Origin: Rhodobacteraceae bacterium (ex Bugula neritina AB1)
Lineage (GTDB): Bacteria; Pseudomonadota; Alphaproteobacteria; Rhodobacterales; Rhodobacteraceae
Direction: 5' to 3'
Length of the DNA: 64,000 bases
Assembly (NCBI GenBank): GCA_001730095.1
Contig: MDLF01000074.1
Span: 186,001 to 250,000, forward strand
The position numbers and the translations under genes are program-made. Positions within the stretch are counted from its first letter, which is position 1. Each line of letters begins with the position of its first letter. The notes beneath the pieces are model-generated. The model saw nothing but the letters and a program-made list of their open reading frames with translations. It was not told the origin of the DNA and searched no databases. This document shows, piece by piece, positions 54,974 through 62,237 of the stretch.

Positions 54974-56497
54974 TCAGCCCACAGACCCTTCCAGCGAGAT
55001 CGCGACCAGTTGCTGGGCTTCCATGGCGAACTCCATCGGCAGCGCCTGCAGCACGTCCTTGCAGAAACCGTTCACTACCAGGGCCACCGCCTCTTCCTCG
55101 TCCATGCCGCGCTGGCGGCAGTAGAACAGCTGGTCATCATCGACCTTGGACGTGGTCGCCTCATGCTCCACGCGGGAGGAGTTGTTCTTGACCTCGATAT
55201 AGGGAACCGTGTGCGCGCCGCATTTGTCACCGATCAGCAAGCTGTCGCACTGGGTGTAGTTGCGCGAATTCTTGGCCTTGGGGTGCATCGACACCAGACC
55301 ACGGTAGGTGTTCTGCGCCTTGCCCGCGCTGATACCTTTGGAGACGATGCGCGACTTGGTGTTTTTGCCCAAGTGCACCATCTTGGTGCCGGTGTCGGCC
55401 TGCTGCATGTTGTTGGCAATCGCGATCGAGTAGAACTCGCCCTGGCTTTCCTCGCCGCGCAGAATGCAGGAAGGGTATTTCCAGGTCACGGCAGAGCCGG
55501 TTTCCACCTGGGTCCACATCACCTTGGCGCGGTCACCGCGGCAATCGGCGCGCTTGGTCACAAAGTTGTAAATGCCACCCTTGCCGTTCTCATCGCCCGG
55601 ATACCAGTTCTGGACGGTGGAGTATTTCACCTCGGCGTCTTCTTCGATGATGATCTCGACCACGGCGGCATGCAGCTGCGCGGTGTCGCGCTGCGGTGCA
55701 GTACAGCCTTCCAAGTAGCTGACATAGCTGCCTTTATCGGCGATGATCAAAGTGCGTTCGAACTGGCCGGTGTTTTCCGCATTGATGCGGAAATAGGTGG
55801 ACAGCTCCATCGGGCAGCGCACGCCCGGCGGCACGTAGACAAAGGAGCCATCCGAGAACACGGCCGAATTCAGCGTCGCATAGAAATTGTCAGACACTGG
55901 AACCACAGTGCCCAGGTATTTCTTCACCAGTTCGGGATGCTCGCGGATCGCCTCGGAGATCGAGCAGAAGATCACGCCCGCCTCTTTCAGTTCCTTCTGG
56001 AAGGTGGTGCCAACAGACACGGAGTCGAACACCGCATCTACAGCAACCTTGCGGCCCTCTTCCGGAGTTTCGCCCGCGCCTTCGATCCCCGCAAGAATCA
56101 TCTGTTCTTTCAGCGGGATGCCCAGCTTTTCGTAAGTAGCCAGAAGCTTGGGGTCGACCTCATCCAGCGACTTGGGCTTCACTTCCATCGATTTAGGGCG
56201 GGCATAGTAATACTGATCCTGAAAGTCGATTTCCGGATAGCTGACCATCGCCCAGTCGGGCTCGTCCATCTTTTCCCAGCGTTCAAAGGCCTGCAGGCGC
56301 CATTCGGTCATCCATTCAGGCTCTTCGTTCTTGTCCGAAATCAGTTTGACGATATCGGTGTTCACGCCTTTGGGCGCGTATTCCATCTCGATATCGGTTT
56401 CCCAGCCGTATTTATAAGCACCGCCGACCTCGCGCACCGCATCCACGGTCTCCTGGTCAACACCTTCCTTGACTTGGGTCTGGTCCAAAGCGGCCAT
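54974..56497 (-). CDS. sufB: Fe-S assembly scaffold subunit SufB
   Basis: A 507-residue scaffold protein that receives sulfur and builds Fe-S clusters with SufC and SufD. Visible motifs are [40 protein letters not shown] and [20 protein letters not shown]. The ATG at 56497 follows GAGGAGAAGACA and family similarity starts there. The desulfurase gene ends 14 bp upstream. Confidence 0.95.
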   Translation of the reverse strand: MAALDQTQVKEGVDQETVDAVREVGGAYKYGWETDIEMEYAPKGVNTDIVKLISDKNEEPEWMTEWRLQAFERWEKMDEPDWAMVSYPEIDFQDQYYYARPKSMEVKPKSLDEVDPKLLATYEKLGIPLKEQMILAGIEGAGETPEEGRKVAVDAVFDSVSVGTTFQKELKEAGVIFCSISEAIREHPELVKKYLGTVVPVSDNFYATLNSAVFSDGSFVYVPPGVRCPMELSTYFRINAENTGQFERTLIIADKGSYVSYLEGCTAPQRDTAQLHAAVVEIIIEEDAEVKYSTVQNWYPGDENGKGGIYNFVTKRADCRGDRAKVMWTQVETGSAVTWKYPSCILRGEESQGEFYSIAIANNMQQADTGTKMVHLGKNTKSRIVSKGISAGKAQNTYRGLVSMHPKAKNSRNYTQCDSLLIGDKCGAHTVPYIEVKNNSSRVEHEATTSKVDDDQLFYCRQRGMDEEEAVALVVNGFCKDVLQALPMEFAMEAQQLVAISLEGSVG

Positions 56498-56511
56498 TGT
56501 CTTCTCCTCAC

Positions 56512-57555
56512 TCACGCCGCACGGGCGCGATGTTTCTTTTCTTTTTGCAGCCACGCCTCAGCAAAGCGCAGCACGTCTTCTTCCGTTGTCTGAGGCCCCA
56601 GCGACACGCGCACCGCGCCTTGGGCTGTGGCCTCGTCATATCCCATTGCGGTCAACACCGCGCTGGCGCGCACCTTGCCGCTGGAACAGGCGCTGCCTGC
56701 ACTGATCGCAAAACCGCCGAGGTCCATCTGCATGACCTGGGTTTCCCCCTTCCAGCCCGGTGTCGCAAAACACAGGGTGTTCGGCAGCCGCTTTTGATCC
56801 TTCCCGACAAAAATAGTATGGGTTGCGCCAGACACAAGCGCCTTTTCTAGAATATTTCTAAGTTCTGCAACCCTGTCCCAGACACCATTTGCCAGATCTT
56901 TTGCAGCAACTTCAGCTGCAGCGCCGAAACCCGCGATTCCAATCACATTTTCAGTGCCGGACCGGCGGCCCATTTCCTGCCCACCGCCCTTGATCTGGGC
57001 TGGCAGATCAGTGCCGCGCTTCATCATCACGGCGCCGATCCCCTTGGGGCCGCCAAATTTATGCGCAGAAATCAGCGCCATTTGAGCGCCCAGCCAGTTG
57101 AATGCAACCGGCAGCTTGCCAAAAGCCTGGGTCGCATCTGTGACCGCCAGCCCATCAGGCAAAGCCTGTAAAATGCCGGTCTCAGAATTGGCCAGCTGCA
57201 ACGTGGACTGCCCGGGATCACGGATGCAAACCGCCCCTTCTGCTGTCACATCCAGATCTTCGGCGATCCAAGCGCGCACGGCATCATGCTCCACTGGGGC
57301 TGCATGCAACCCGCGTCCGGCAAGCGCCAGTGCGGCCCCTTCGGTGGAGCCCGACGTAAAGACGATATCCGCCCCATCTGCCCCAAAGGCCGCAGCGATC
57401 TGGGCCCGCGCCTTCTCGACCACGGCTTTGGCGGCCCGGCCTTCGGCATGCACCGAAGACGGGTTGCCGCAAACCTCCATTGCCGCACTCATTGCGGCCT
57501 TCGCCTCAGGCCGCAGGAGAGCGGTGGCATTGTGATCGAGGTAAACACGTTTCAT
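56512..57555 (-). CDS. Cysteine desulfurase, NifS/IscS-like
   Basis: A 347-residue group I PLP enzyme. PLP Lys is in [16 protein letters not shown] and the active Cys in [15 protein letters not shown]. It is shorter than IscS (about 400), with a compact C-terminus. It is the second desulfurase of the operon, besides SufS. Its ATG overlaps the stop of the preceding gene by 4 bp (ATGA). Whether it serves Suf or another sulfur pathway is open. Confidence 0.9.
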   Translation of the reverse strand: MKRVYLDHNATALLRPEAKAAMSAAMEVCGNPSSVHAEGRAAKAVVEKARAQIAAAFGADGADIVFTSGSTEGAALALAGRGLHAAPVEHDAVRAWIAEDLDVTAEGAVCIRDPGQSTLQLANSETGILQALPDGLAVTDATQAFGKLPVAFNWLGAQMALISAHKFGGPKGIGAVMMKRGTDLPAQIKGGGQEMGRRSGTENVIGIAGFGAAAEVAAKDLANGVWDRVAELRNILEKALVSGATHTIFVGKDQKRLPNTLCFATPGWKGETQVMQMDLGGFAISAGSACSSGKVRASAVLTAMGYDEATAQGAVRVSLGPQTTEEDVLRFAEAWLQKEKKHRARAA

Positions 57556-58055
57556 AGAGTCATCTTTTCACGGGCAACTGCCGCGTCATAATGCGTTTTG
57601 TACACGTCTGCAAAGGCCTCGGCATAGTCCAGACGAAGCTGGTAATTGTAGCCAGGCTGCAGGAAATGCGGCGCCTGTCCGGCAGTGTCCTCAAACATCC
57701 GAATGAGAAGATGACCAGGCACGTCGATGTGAGCCTTCGCCGGACCGGTCAGGACGTTGTATATCCGGCCCCAGAAATGACGCGACCGCTCCCAAGCTTC
57801 CCGTGCCGTGGCAGTCGCCCGGTACAGAAAAATGTAAACTTCACCAGCCGTCATGCCGGCAAAGGCCAGCCGTTCTATCCTTGCGCTCTGCTCGGCCTGA
57901 TCGCTTCCCTTGACAAGGTGCCGGTTCACAGACGCTACAGCCCCAAGCCTGGGCGCCAGCGCACCAAAGGCGTCGAAGGCTTCCTGGCCTTGCAGGGACA
58001 GATCAATTCCATCCAACCCGCAAATAGCGGGATATTGGGAGAAATCCGGGGACAC
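57552..58055 (-). CDS. Hypothetical protein between iscR and the desulfurase
   Basis: A 167-residue soluble protein with no recognised domain. It has a mixed helical pattern, one Cys near the N-terminus and aromatic residues at the end (QPGYNYQLRLDYAEAF). The GTG at 58055 is 2 bp after the iscR stop; a TTG at 58100 would overlap iscR. The 4-bp overlap with the desulfurase gene makes it part of the operon. Function unknown. Confidence 0.62.
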   Translation of the reverse strand: MSPDFSQYPAICGLDGIDLSLQGQEAFDAFGALAPRLGAVASVNRHLVKGSDQAEQSARIERLAFAGMTAGEVYIFLYRATATAREAWERSRHFWGRIYNVLTGPAKAHIDVPGHLLIRMFEDTAGQAPHFLQPGYNYQLRLDYAEAFADVYKTHYDAAVAREKMTL

Positions 58056-58057
58056 TT

Positions 58058-58516
58058 TCAGTCGTCCACCACCGCAAACAAATTCGGCACAGCCGGACAA
58101 GGTGCCAGATCATTCTTGATCACATCCGACAGGCGGGTCTGGTGCAGGAACACATAAACATGCGCGCTCAGCCCCTCCCACAGGCGGTTGGTCAAGGATT
58201 GCGCGCGGCTGCCGGATAGGGCACCCGACGCCCCTGCCCCCTTGTGCATGGCGTCAACCGTTTCATCCACGGCGGACAGCACATCCACCACCCGCACCTC
58301 AGATGGCGTCATCGCCAAGCGATATCCGCCGCCGGGCCCACGCACCGACTCGACCAGCCCGGCGCGGCGCAGCTTCACAAACAGCTGCTCCAAATACGGC
58401 AGCGAGATATCCTGGCGCTTGGAAATATCTCCCAGCGGCACCAAAGCGTCCTTTGGTTGCAGTGCAATGTCCGCCAGCGCAACCATCGCATAGCGCCCTT
58501 TGGTGGAAAGCTTCAT
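58058..58516 (-). CDS. iscR: Rrf2-family regulator IscR (single-cysteine type)
   Basis: A 152-residue regulator with a winged helix (MKLSTKGRYAMVALADIAL, ISLPYLEQLFVKLRRAGLVESVRGPGGGYRL). The segment that carries three Cys ligands in E. coli IscR (here about residues 86-110) has none. The only Cys is Cys140 in LAPCPAVP. Rhodobacter IscR is known to share this single-Cys arrangement and still bind a cluster. First gene of the suf operon, so it should regulate its own operon. Confidence 0.9.
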   Translation of the reverse strand: MKLSTKGRYAMVALADIALQPKDALVPLGDISKRQDISLPYLEQLFVKLRRAGLVESVRGPGGGYRLAMTPSEVRVVDVLSAVDETVDAMHKGAGASGALSGSRAQSLTNRLWEGLSAHVYVFLHQTRLSDVIKNDLAPCPAVPNLFAVVDD

Positions 58517-58618
58517 AATTTACCCCTCGAAACCAGGGCGCGAGTGCGAAAACATTGACCTTGCCACAGACTGTGCGTATCTCACCCTGACGGTGTGTGG
58601 CTTGGCCAGCGCCCTTGA

Positions 58619-58655
58619 TTAGAACTGTTCTAAGATGCCTGACGGAACCCGTCAA
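58619..58655 (-). promoter_or_regulatory. iscR-suf promoter with Irr-type box and second palindrome
   Basis: On the minus strand: -35 TTGACG (complement of 58650-58655), 17-bp spacer, -10 TAGAAC (complement of 58627-58632). TTAGAA-CTG-TTCTAA (58619-58633), overlapping the -10 box, fits the alphaproteobacterial Irr/ICE consensus. TGACGG-AAC-CCGTCA (58640-58654), overlapping the -35 box, is a perfect second palindrome, possibly for IscR. Both would block polymerase. Confidence 0.75.
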
Positions 58656-58701
58656 GTTTTCTGACAGCAGACCCGCAACGAGAGTAGGATTTTAACCGCC
58701 C

Positions 58702-59355
58702 ATGCCCGAGGTCATCTTTCCTGGACCCGAAGGCCGCCTCGAAGGCCGCTATCACCCGCAAAAAGAAAAAGACGCCCCCATCGCAATTGTGTTGCATCCG
58801 CATCCGCAGTTCGGCGGCACCATGAACAACAAGGTGGTCTATAACCTCCACTATGCGTTCTACAACATGGGCTTTACGGTACTGCGGTTCAATTTCCGCG
58901 GTGTCGGCCGCAGCCAGGGCGAATACGATCAGGGCGTGGGCGAGCTGTCCGATGCCGCCTCGGCGCTGGATTATCTGCAGTCGATGAACTCAAACTCCAA
59001 GCATTGCTGGGTTGCGGGTTTCTCCTTTGGTGCCTGGATCGGCATGCAGCTTTTGATGCGCCGCCCGGAAATCACCGGCTTCATCTCGGTTGCGCCGCCT
59101 GCCAATATGTATGACTTCTCCTTCCTGGCGCCCTGCCCGTCTTCTGGGCTGATCATCAACGGTACTGCGGACCGTGTCGCGCCGCCGGCAGATACCGCCA
59201 GCTTGGTCGGCAAACTGCATGAGCAAAAGGGCATCACCATCACTCATAATGAGATTGAGGGTGCGGACCATTTCTTCCAGGAACCGCATATGGACACGAT
59301 GATCGGCGATGTCTCTGACTATGTGAAACGCCGACTGACAGAGAACACCCGCTGA
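58702..59355 (+). CDS. Alpha/beta hydrolase
   Basis: A 217-residue serine hydrolase of the dienelactone-hydrolase-like group. Oxyanion region VLHPHPQFGGTMNNKVV, nucleophile elbow AGFSFGAWIG, Asp in INGTADRVAPP and His in EGADHFFQ complete the triad. Divergent from iscR; its 5' region includes the suf promoter, so the Irr-type box could influence it too. Two genes follow with overlapping ends. Substrate unknown. Confidence 0.85.
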   Translation: MPEVIFPGPEGRLEGRYHPQKEKDAPIAIVLHPHPQFGGTMNNKVVYNLHYAFYNMGFTVLRFNFRGVGRSQGEYDQGVGELSDAASALDYLQSMNSNSKHCWVAGFSFGAWIGMQLLMRRPEITGFISVAPPANMYDFSFLAPCPSSGLIINGTADRVAPPADTASLVGKLHEQKGITITHNEIEGADHFFQEPHMDTMIGDVSDYVKRRLTENTR

Positions 59356-59600
59356 TGAGCGGCACCGTCGAAACGCTGGCCCAGAAACTGGCAATCGATA
59401 CGCTAAAGGTTCAGGACGCATCCGGAGAGGAGCGTCTTTATGTGGAGGTGGGCCAGGTTTTGGGGGCCGCCTCCCAATCTCTGGAAGAGGCATTTCTGAC
59501 AGAAATGCGCGTGCGTCTTGCTGAACGCAAGGCGCGCGATTTCCTGAACAACAAAGTTGCCGCACTGCAGGCCCAAGCTGAAGAAAAGGGTGAGATATGA
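59355..59600 (+). CDS. Small conserved-looking hypothetical protein
   Basis: An 81-residue acidic, mostly helical protein (EDAFL-type patterns, AERKARDFLNNKVAALQAQA near the end could form a coiled coil). No domain recognised. Its start overlaps the hydrolase stop (TGATG) and its stop overlaps the double-HD gene by 4 bp, so it is translated in the same unit. Confidence 0.65.
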   Translation: MSGTVETLAQKLAIDTLKVQDASGEERLYVEVGQVLGAASQSLEEAFLTEMRVRLAERKARDFLNNKVAALQAQAEEKGEI

Positions 59601-60766
59601 GCGCCCGGCTGGATGCTCAGTTCGCTTTCTTGCTGGAGGCCGAAAAGCTTCGCGGCGTTGAACGGCAAAATTTGGTACTTGACTGCAGCCGCTGCGAAAA
59701 CTCGGCCGAGCACAGCTGGCACTTAGCACTGTACGCTCTGGTGCTGGCGCCCTTTGCCGGGCCAGAGGTGAACGTCTTCCGTGCAATCCGGATGCTGCTG
59801 CTACACGATCTGGTTGAGATCGATACAGGGGATCATCCGATTACGGATGACGTTGACTGGGAAGCCGTCGCGATATCCGAACAGACTGCAGCCAAGCGCC
59901 TGTTTGCTCTGCTGCCTGCAGTTCAGGAAGCTGAGTTCCTCGCCCTGTGGCAGGAATTTGAAAAGGCCGAAAGCCCGGATGCCCGGTTTGCTAAGCAGGT
60001 AGATCACTGCCAGCCGATTTTTCAAACGCTCTATGGCGCGAAACCGCTGGACTGGCACGTGGAGGTGGTTCGGCAGAATCTGAACGGCGGACGGGCAGCC
60101 GCGCTGGAACAGGATTTTCCACAAGCCTTTCACCACGCCCTTTCGCTTATGGGCAAAGACAGCGGCTTTGACTGCGGCCCGCTGACGGCACGGCTGGGCT
60201 TCCTGAATGAAGCGGACCAGCTGAAGCTGGTCATCCGGGCGTCCAAGCTCGGCGATGGCTCGCGCCATGAAAACTCCGCCGAACACAGCTGGCACATCAT
60301 GCTCTATGCTTGGGTTCTGGCCGAACACAGCGTCGCAGAAATTGATGTTGACCGGGTTCTCCAGATGCTTCTGCTGCACGACCTGGTGGAAGTGGATGCC
60401 GGCGACACTCCGATTCACGGGGTGACCGGCCCAGAAGTTTTGCAGGCAAAGGCCGAGGCTGAAACGGCTGCTGCCATTCGGCTGTTCGGGCTGCTCCCGC
60501 AAGAGCAAGGCAAGCCGATGCTTGCCATCTGGGAGGAGTTTGAAGCCGCCGAAAGCCCGGATGCTGTCTTTTCCAAGTCGATTGACCGGGTGCAGCCGGT
60601 TCTGCTGAACCTTCTGAACGGCGGCGGCAGCTGGGTGGATTACAACGTCAGCCTGCCGCAGCTCGACACCCGGGTCGGCGACAAAGTGAACCGCGGCGCG
60701 CCCGATGTCTGGACCTATGTGCGGGCACGAATTGAACCCTGGTTCCGGGAAACCGGGCGCCTTTGA
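59597..60766 (+). CDS. Double HD-domain protein (YfbR/HDDC2-like tandem fusion)
   Basis: A 389-residue protein made of two complete HD_3-type modules. Module 1 has ENSAEHSWH (His39) and LLLHDLVEIDTGD (His70-Asp71); module 2 repeats them as ENSAEHSWH (His230) and LLLHDLVEVDAGD (His261-Asp262). Family members of one module (about 190 residues) are 5'-deoxynucleotidases acting as dimers, so this looks like a covalent dimer. Both modules keep all metal residues. Confidence 0.86.
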   Translation: MSARLDAQFAFLLEAEKLRGVERQNLVLDCSRCENSAEHSWHLALYALVLAPFAGPEVNVFRAIRMLLLHDLVEIDTGDHPITDDVDWEAVAISEQTAAKRLFALLPAVQEAEFLALWQEFEKAESPDARFAKQVDHCQPIFQTLYGAKPLDWHVEVVRQNLNGGRAAALEQDFPQAFHHALSLMGKDSGFDCGPLTARLGFLNEADQLKLVIRASKLGDGSRHENSAEHSWHIMLYAWVLAEHSVAEIDVDRVLQMLLLHDLVEVDAGDTPIHGVTGPEVLQAKAEAETAAAIRLFGLLPQEQGKPMLAIWEEFEAAESPDAVFSKSIDRVQPVLLNLLNGGGSWVDYNVSLPQLDTRVGDKVNRGAPDVWTYVRARIEPWFRETGRL

Positions 60767-60779
60767 CGCCCGGAATTCT

Positions 60780-61562
60780 CTACGGCAGCACAGGGCAAAA
60801 GGATTGAGTTTCCGCCCGATCCTTGGTCAAAGTCAAAAATTCGCCCGGCTTCAGCTCATTCCAGGCGTGGCCGCGCTGTTCCAGCGGCTCTGACACCACC
60901 GCCCAGCCAGTCATGCATTCGCTCCAGCGAAAATAGACAGTCGGTGCGATCCTGTCAGAAGAGTAGCGTGCGGCAAACAGCCGTTCGCCATCCGACATCG
61001 CCACAGACAGCCGCATATGCGGTGTCGTTCCACGGACATGGGACAAGGCCTCCATCCGTGCCACAGCCCGCTCCAAGGCGGCTTTGGGATCTGCATCCAA
61101 ACCTTCAGACAAGGCGAGCAGAAACAGAACCTCGCTGTCGGTGGCGCCGCGGCGGAACTCATACAGTTCATCCGGAATGCACATATCGGCGTGGCGGCGA
61201 AAATTCTCAAACCCGCCGACTTGCCCATTATGCATAAAGCTCCACCGCCCCGCGGTAAAAGGATGACAGTTATTGCGGCTGATGGCAGAGCCCGTCGAAG
61301 CACGAACATGGGCCAGGAACAAACCGGATTGAACCTGATTGGCCACCGCACGCAGATTACAGTCCGACCAGGCCGGATAGACATCCCGGTACAGTCCCGG
61401 CTGATCCCGGTGCCCATACCAGGCAACGCCAAATCCGTCGCCATTTGTGACTGTCTTGGCTTCCGCCGCCTGCTGGCTTTGCACAATCAACGAATGCTCC
61501 GGCTTGGAAATGATATCCTCCAAAAAGATATCGGTTCCAGTATAGGCGGCCCATCGGCACAT
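60780..61562 (-). CDS. Class II glutamine amidotransferase (YafJ/EgtC-like)
   Basis: A 260-residue N-terminal-nucleophile amidotransferase. Cys2 in MCRWAAYTG becomes the N-terminal nucleophile after Met removal, and NGDGFGVAWY, HVRASTGSAISRNNCHPF and FMHNGQVGGF are the glutamine-site motifs. The start at 61562 is fixed by Cys2 and GGAG upstream; a longer frame upstream is hydrophobic and unrelated. No ergothioneine genes lie nearby, so egtC is not claimed. Confidence 0.88.
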   Translation of the reverse strand: MCRWAAYTGTDIFLEDIISKPEHSLIVQSQQAAEAKTVTNGDGFGVAWYGHRDQPGLYRDVYPAWSDCNLRAVANQVQSGLFLAHVRASTGSAISRNNCHPFTAGRWSFMHNGQVGGFENFRRHADMCIPDELYEFRRGATDSEVLFLLALSEGLDADPKAALERAVARMEALSHVRGTTPHMRLSVAMSDGERLFAARYSSDRIAPTVYFRWSECMTGWAVVSEPLEQRGHAWNELKPGEFLTLTKDRAETQSFCPVLP

Positions 61563-61808
61563 AATAACGGCTCCCTTTGCGCACCAAGCTGCAAAAGAAA
61601 TCCTCGGCAGCAACAAAAATATGGAACAGATTCCTAAAAAATGGAAAAACATAGTCCATCGCATCTGCGCACAGGCACGTGTTCATATGATGCAGTCTGC
61701 AGAAACAGACCAGCCCATGACGCTGCGGGACTTTCTCGCAGCACCAAGATCAGATAGGCGGAAAGAACGGCCCCACGGTCAAGCGCAGCACGGATGAGGG
61801 AGGCACAG

Positions 61809-62144
61809 ATGCCCGTTCACTACTTCTATCTGATCCTTGCGGTGGCTGCAGAGACCATCGGCACCACAGCCTTGCAAGCCAGCCAGCAATTCAGCAAGCT
61901 GGGACCGTCCCTGATCGTGCTGGTCGCCTACGCCTTCTCCTTCTATATGATGGGGCTGACGCTGAAATTCATGCCGGTCGGCATCGTCTATGCGATCTGG
62001 TCAGGTCTTGGCATCCTGATGATTGCGGTGATTGCCTTCTTTGTGTTCGGGCAAAAACTGGACCTCCCTGCCGTCATTGGCATGGCATTGATCATGTCCG
62101 GGATCATCATAATCCACCTGTTTTCTAAAAGCTCAGGCCACTGA
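61809..62144 (+). CDS. Small multidrug resistance (SMR) transporter
   Basis: A 111-residue inner-membrane protein with four helices. The essential Glu is in YLILAVAAETIGTTALQAS (helix 1) and the family segment VGIVYAIWSGLGILMIA is in helix 3. This is the EmrE type exporting quaternary cations by proton exchange as a dimer. The ATG at 61809 has GGGAGG 6 bp upstream; an ATG at 61794 precedes it without one. Substrate unknown; quaternary amines are possible. Confidence 0.89.
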   Translation: MPVHYFYLILAVAAETIGTTALQASQQFSKLGPSLIVLVAYAFSFYMMGLTLKFMPVGIVYAIWSGLGILMIAVIAFFVFGQKLDLPAVIGMALIMSGIIIIHLFSKSSGH

Positions 62145-62237
62145 TCCGCATTTGCAGGGCATCGGGGCGGTTTTCCTCTGGCCTTTGCGCGGGGTTCGGG
62201 CTATGCGCGGCGCAACTTCCTTACAAAGGCGAACGTC

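Noticed and set aside
54186-54974. A 262-codon minus-strand frame whose stop overlaps the YbjQ start
   Set aside because: Its composition (Arg/Ala/Gly-rich, no hydrophobic segments) is that of a shadow frame. The overlapping frame at 54314-54856 has clear membrane helices.
54908-56593. A 561-codon open frame on the plus strand opposite sufB
   Set aside because: It is the antisense of sufB in a high-GC genome. sufB shows every family motif and the antisense product matches nothing.
61687-61797. A 36-codon ORF before the SMR gene
   Set aside because: It has two ATG starts but only a weak, badly spaced ribosome site, and its end runs into the region just before the SMR start. It is more likely leader sequence.
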